Assembly: GCA_000715685.1 (NCBI GenBank)
Contig: KL569420.1
Span: 81,395 to 87,687 of the forward strand
Direction: 5' to 3'
Length of the DNA: 6,293 nt
Origin: Streptomyces lilacinus
GTDB taxonomy: Bacteria; Actinomycetota; Actinomycetes; Streptomycetales; Streptomycetaceae
In this document: positions 5,693 to 6,293 of the stretch, piece after piece
How the letters are laid out: each line of letters starts with the position of its first letter
Numbering within the stretch: the stretch's first letter is position 1
Position numbers and translations under genes: made by a program
The notes under the pieces: model-generated
Database searches by the model: none
Told to the model about the DNA's origin: nothing
Seen by the model: only the letters and a program-made list of their open reading frames with translations

Positions 5693-5698
5693 TAGGCT
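5693..5698 (+). promoter_or_regulatory. Putative -10 box for a leaderless CoxG-like transcript
   Basis: TAGGCT ends 8 nt before ATG 5707, so transcription would begin at or next to the start codon. No Shine-Dalgarno sequence lies in the intervening CGTTTTCC. No TTGACN-like -35 is visible at 17-18 nt upstream, so an activator may be needed. Confidence 0.45.
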
Positions 5699-5706
5699 CG
5701 TTTTCC

Positions 5707-6293
5707 ATGGAGCATGAGGTGTTCGTTCCGTTTCCCGTCGGTGCGGTGCGGCGGATCCTTTCCGACCCCGCGCGCGTCGCCCGCTGCGTTCCTGGGCTGC
5801 AGCAGGACGCCGCGTCCGGCGCGTCCGGGACGGAGCTGGCGGGCAGGCTCCGGCTGCGCATCGGCGGTTCGACGATCACCTACCGCGGGGCGCTGCGGCT
5901 GACCGAGCGCGAGGGCTCCTACGAGGTGTCCGGCGAGGGCACGGAGGCCCGGGGCTCCGGCACGGTGACGCTCGCGCTGAGCGCGCTGCCGGAGGAGATG
6001 CCGGGCGGCACGACGCGGCTGAGCTGCACGGGAACGGTCGGCGTCGCGGGCCGGCTCGCGGAGTTCGACGCCAAGACGGCGGAGTCGGCGGCACGACGGC
6101 TGCTGGACCGCTTCGGGGCGGCGCTGGCGGAGGAGTTGCGTGCCGCCGAGCCGGCGGAGCCGGTGGAACTGGCGGACGACGAGGACGACGAGGAGCTCGA
6201 CGCCGAGCTCGAGGCCCCCGCCGCGTTCGCGGACCTCGACGACGACGACACGGAGCCGCCGGCGGAGGCGGCCCACGCCCGCCGCACGATGAT
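5707..6293 (+). CDS. CoxG-like SRPBCC domain protein, 3' end cut by window
   Basis: 195 residues are visible and the frame runs off the window. Residues 1-145 resemble the carbon monoxide dehydrogenase subunit G (CoxG) branch of the SRPBCC/START-like fold. They begin MEHEVFVPFPVGAVRRIL, followed by DPARVARCVPGLQ (20-32), which matches the family's 'cvPG' signature, IGGSTITYRGALRLTE (52-67), EGTEARGSGTVTLAL (77-91) and a C-terminal amphipathic helix (AESAARRLLDRFGAALAEEL, 125-144). The fold makes a hydrophobic cavity; CoxG proteins in carboxydotrophs help attach CO dehydrogenase to the membrane, but no cox genes are seen here, so that role is not implied. Residues 147-188 form a strongly acidic, Ala/Pro-containing linker. 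From memory of Streptomyces homologues a C-terminal membrane anchor may follow, outside the window. The start has no Shine-Dalgarno and is probably leaderless. Confidence 0.82.
   Translation, partial: MEHEVFVPFPVGAVRRILSDPARVARCVPGLQQDAASGASGTELAGRLRLRIGGSTITYRGALRLTEREGSYEVSGEGTEARGSGTVTLALSALPEEMPGGTTRLSCTGTVGVAGRLAEFDAKTAESAARRLLDRFGAALAEELRAAEPAEPVELADDEDDEELDAELEAPAAFADLDDDDTEPPAEAAHARRTM

Noticed and set aside
3982..6276. Reading the AraC gene as a 764-residue protein starting near 6276
   Set aside because: The extension is antisense to two well-supported genes and has no domain. The AraC protein is complete from ATG 4875.
1..6293. CRISPR array, tRNA, rRNA, insertion sequence or prophage
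   Set aside because: The repeats are too short and lack unique spacers. No cloverleaf, transposase, terminal inverted repeats or phage gene was seen.

Overview
The window is very GC-rich, with coding frames ending mostly in G/C, GTG and TTG codons among possible starts, and families typical of actinomycetes (DUF2617, a membrane-fused spermidine synthase, a PIG-V-like mannosyltransferase). This points to Streptomyces or a close relative. The assignment rests on composition and family recognition, not on a search.

Layout. Positions 1-990 (minus) hold the N-terminal 330 residues of a polytopic GT-C mannosyltransferase cut by the window edge. Positions 991-1860 are a long gene-free stretch with several short tandem repeats. 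They include a 12-bp array directly upstream of the mannosyltransferase ribosome site and a GGAAT/GGAAC-rich block upstream of the next gene. A DUF2617 protein (1861-2379, plus) follows, then a seven-helix membrane protein fused to an aminopropyltransferase domain (2477-3994, plus). An AraC-type regulator (3982-4875, minus) converges on the latter and overlaps it by 13 bp. The regulator is divergently transcribed from an atypical short-chain NAD(P)H-binding protein (4969-5628, plus). The last gene is a CoxG-like SRPBCC protein with an acidic tail (5707 to the window end, plus), also cut.

Functional reading. DUF2617 plus the membrane aminopropyltransferase look like a functional pair, probably polyamine or envelope related (inference). 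The AraC regulator and the divergent oxidoreductase form a classic regulator-target pair sharing a 93-bp promoter region. The mannosyltransferase and the CoxG-like gene look like independent units.

Regulation. Three genes (2477, 4875 on minus, 5707) lack a convincing Shine-Dalgarno sequence and have a TANNNT -10-like hexamer 6-11 nt before the ATG, suggesting leaderless or nearly leaderless transcripts. Three others (990 on minus, 1861, 4969) have ordinary purine-rich ribosome sites. I found no RNA gene, IS element, CRISPR array or prophage. No clearly new system is evident; the best leads are the DUF2617/aminopropyltransferase pair and the repeat structures in promoter regions.
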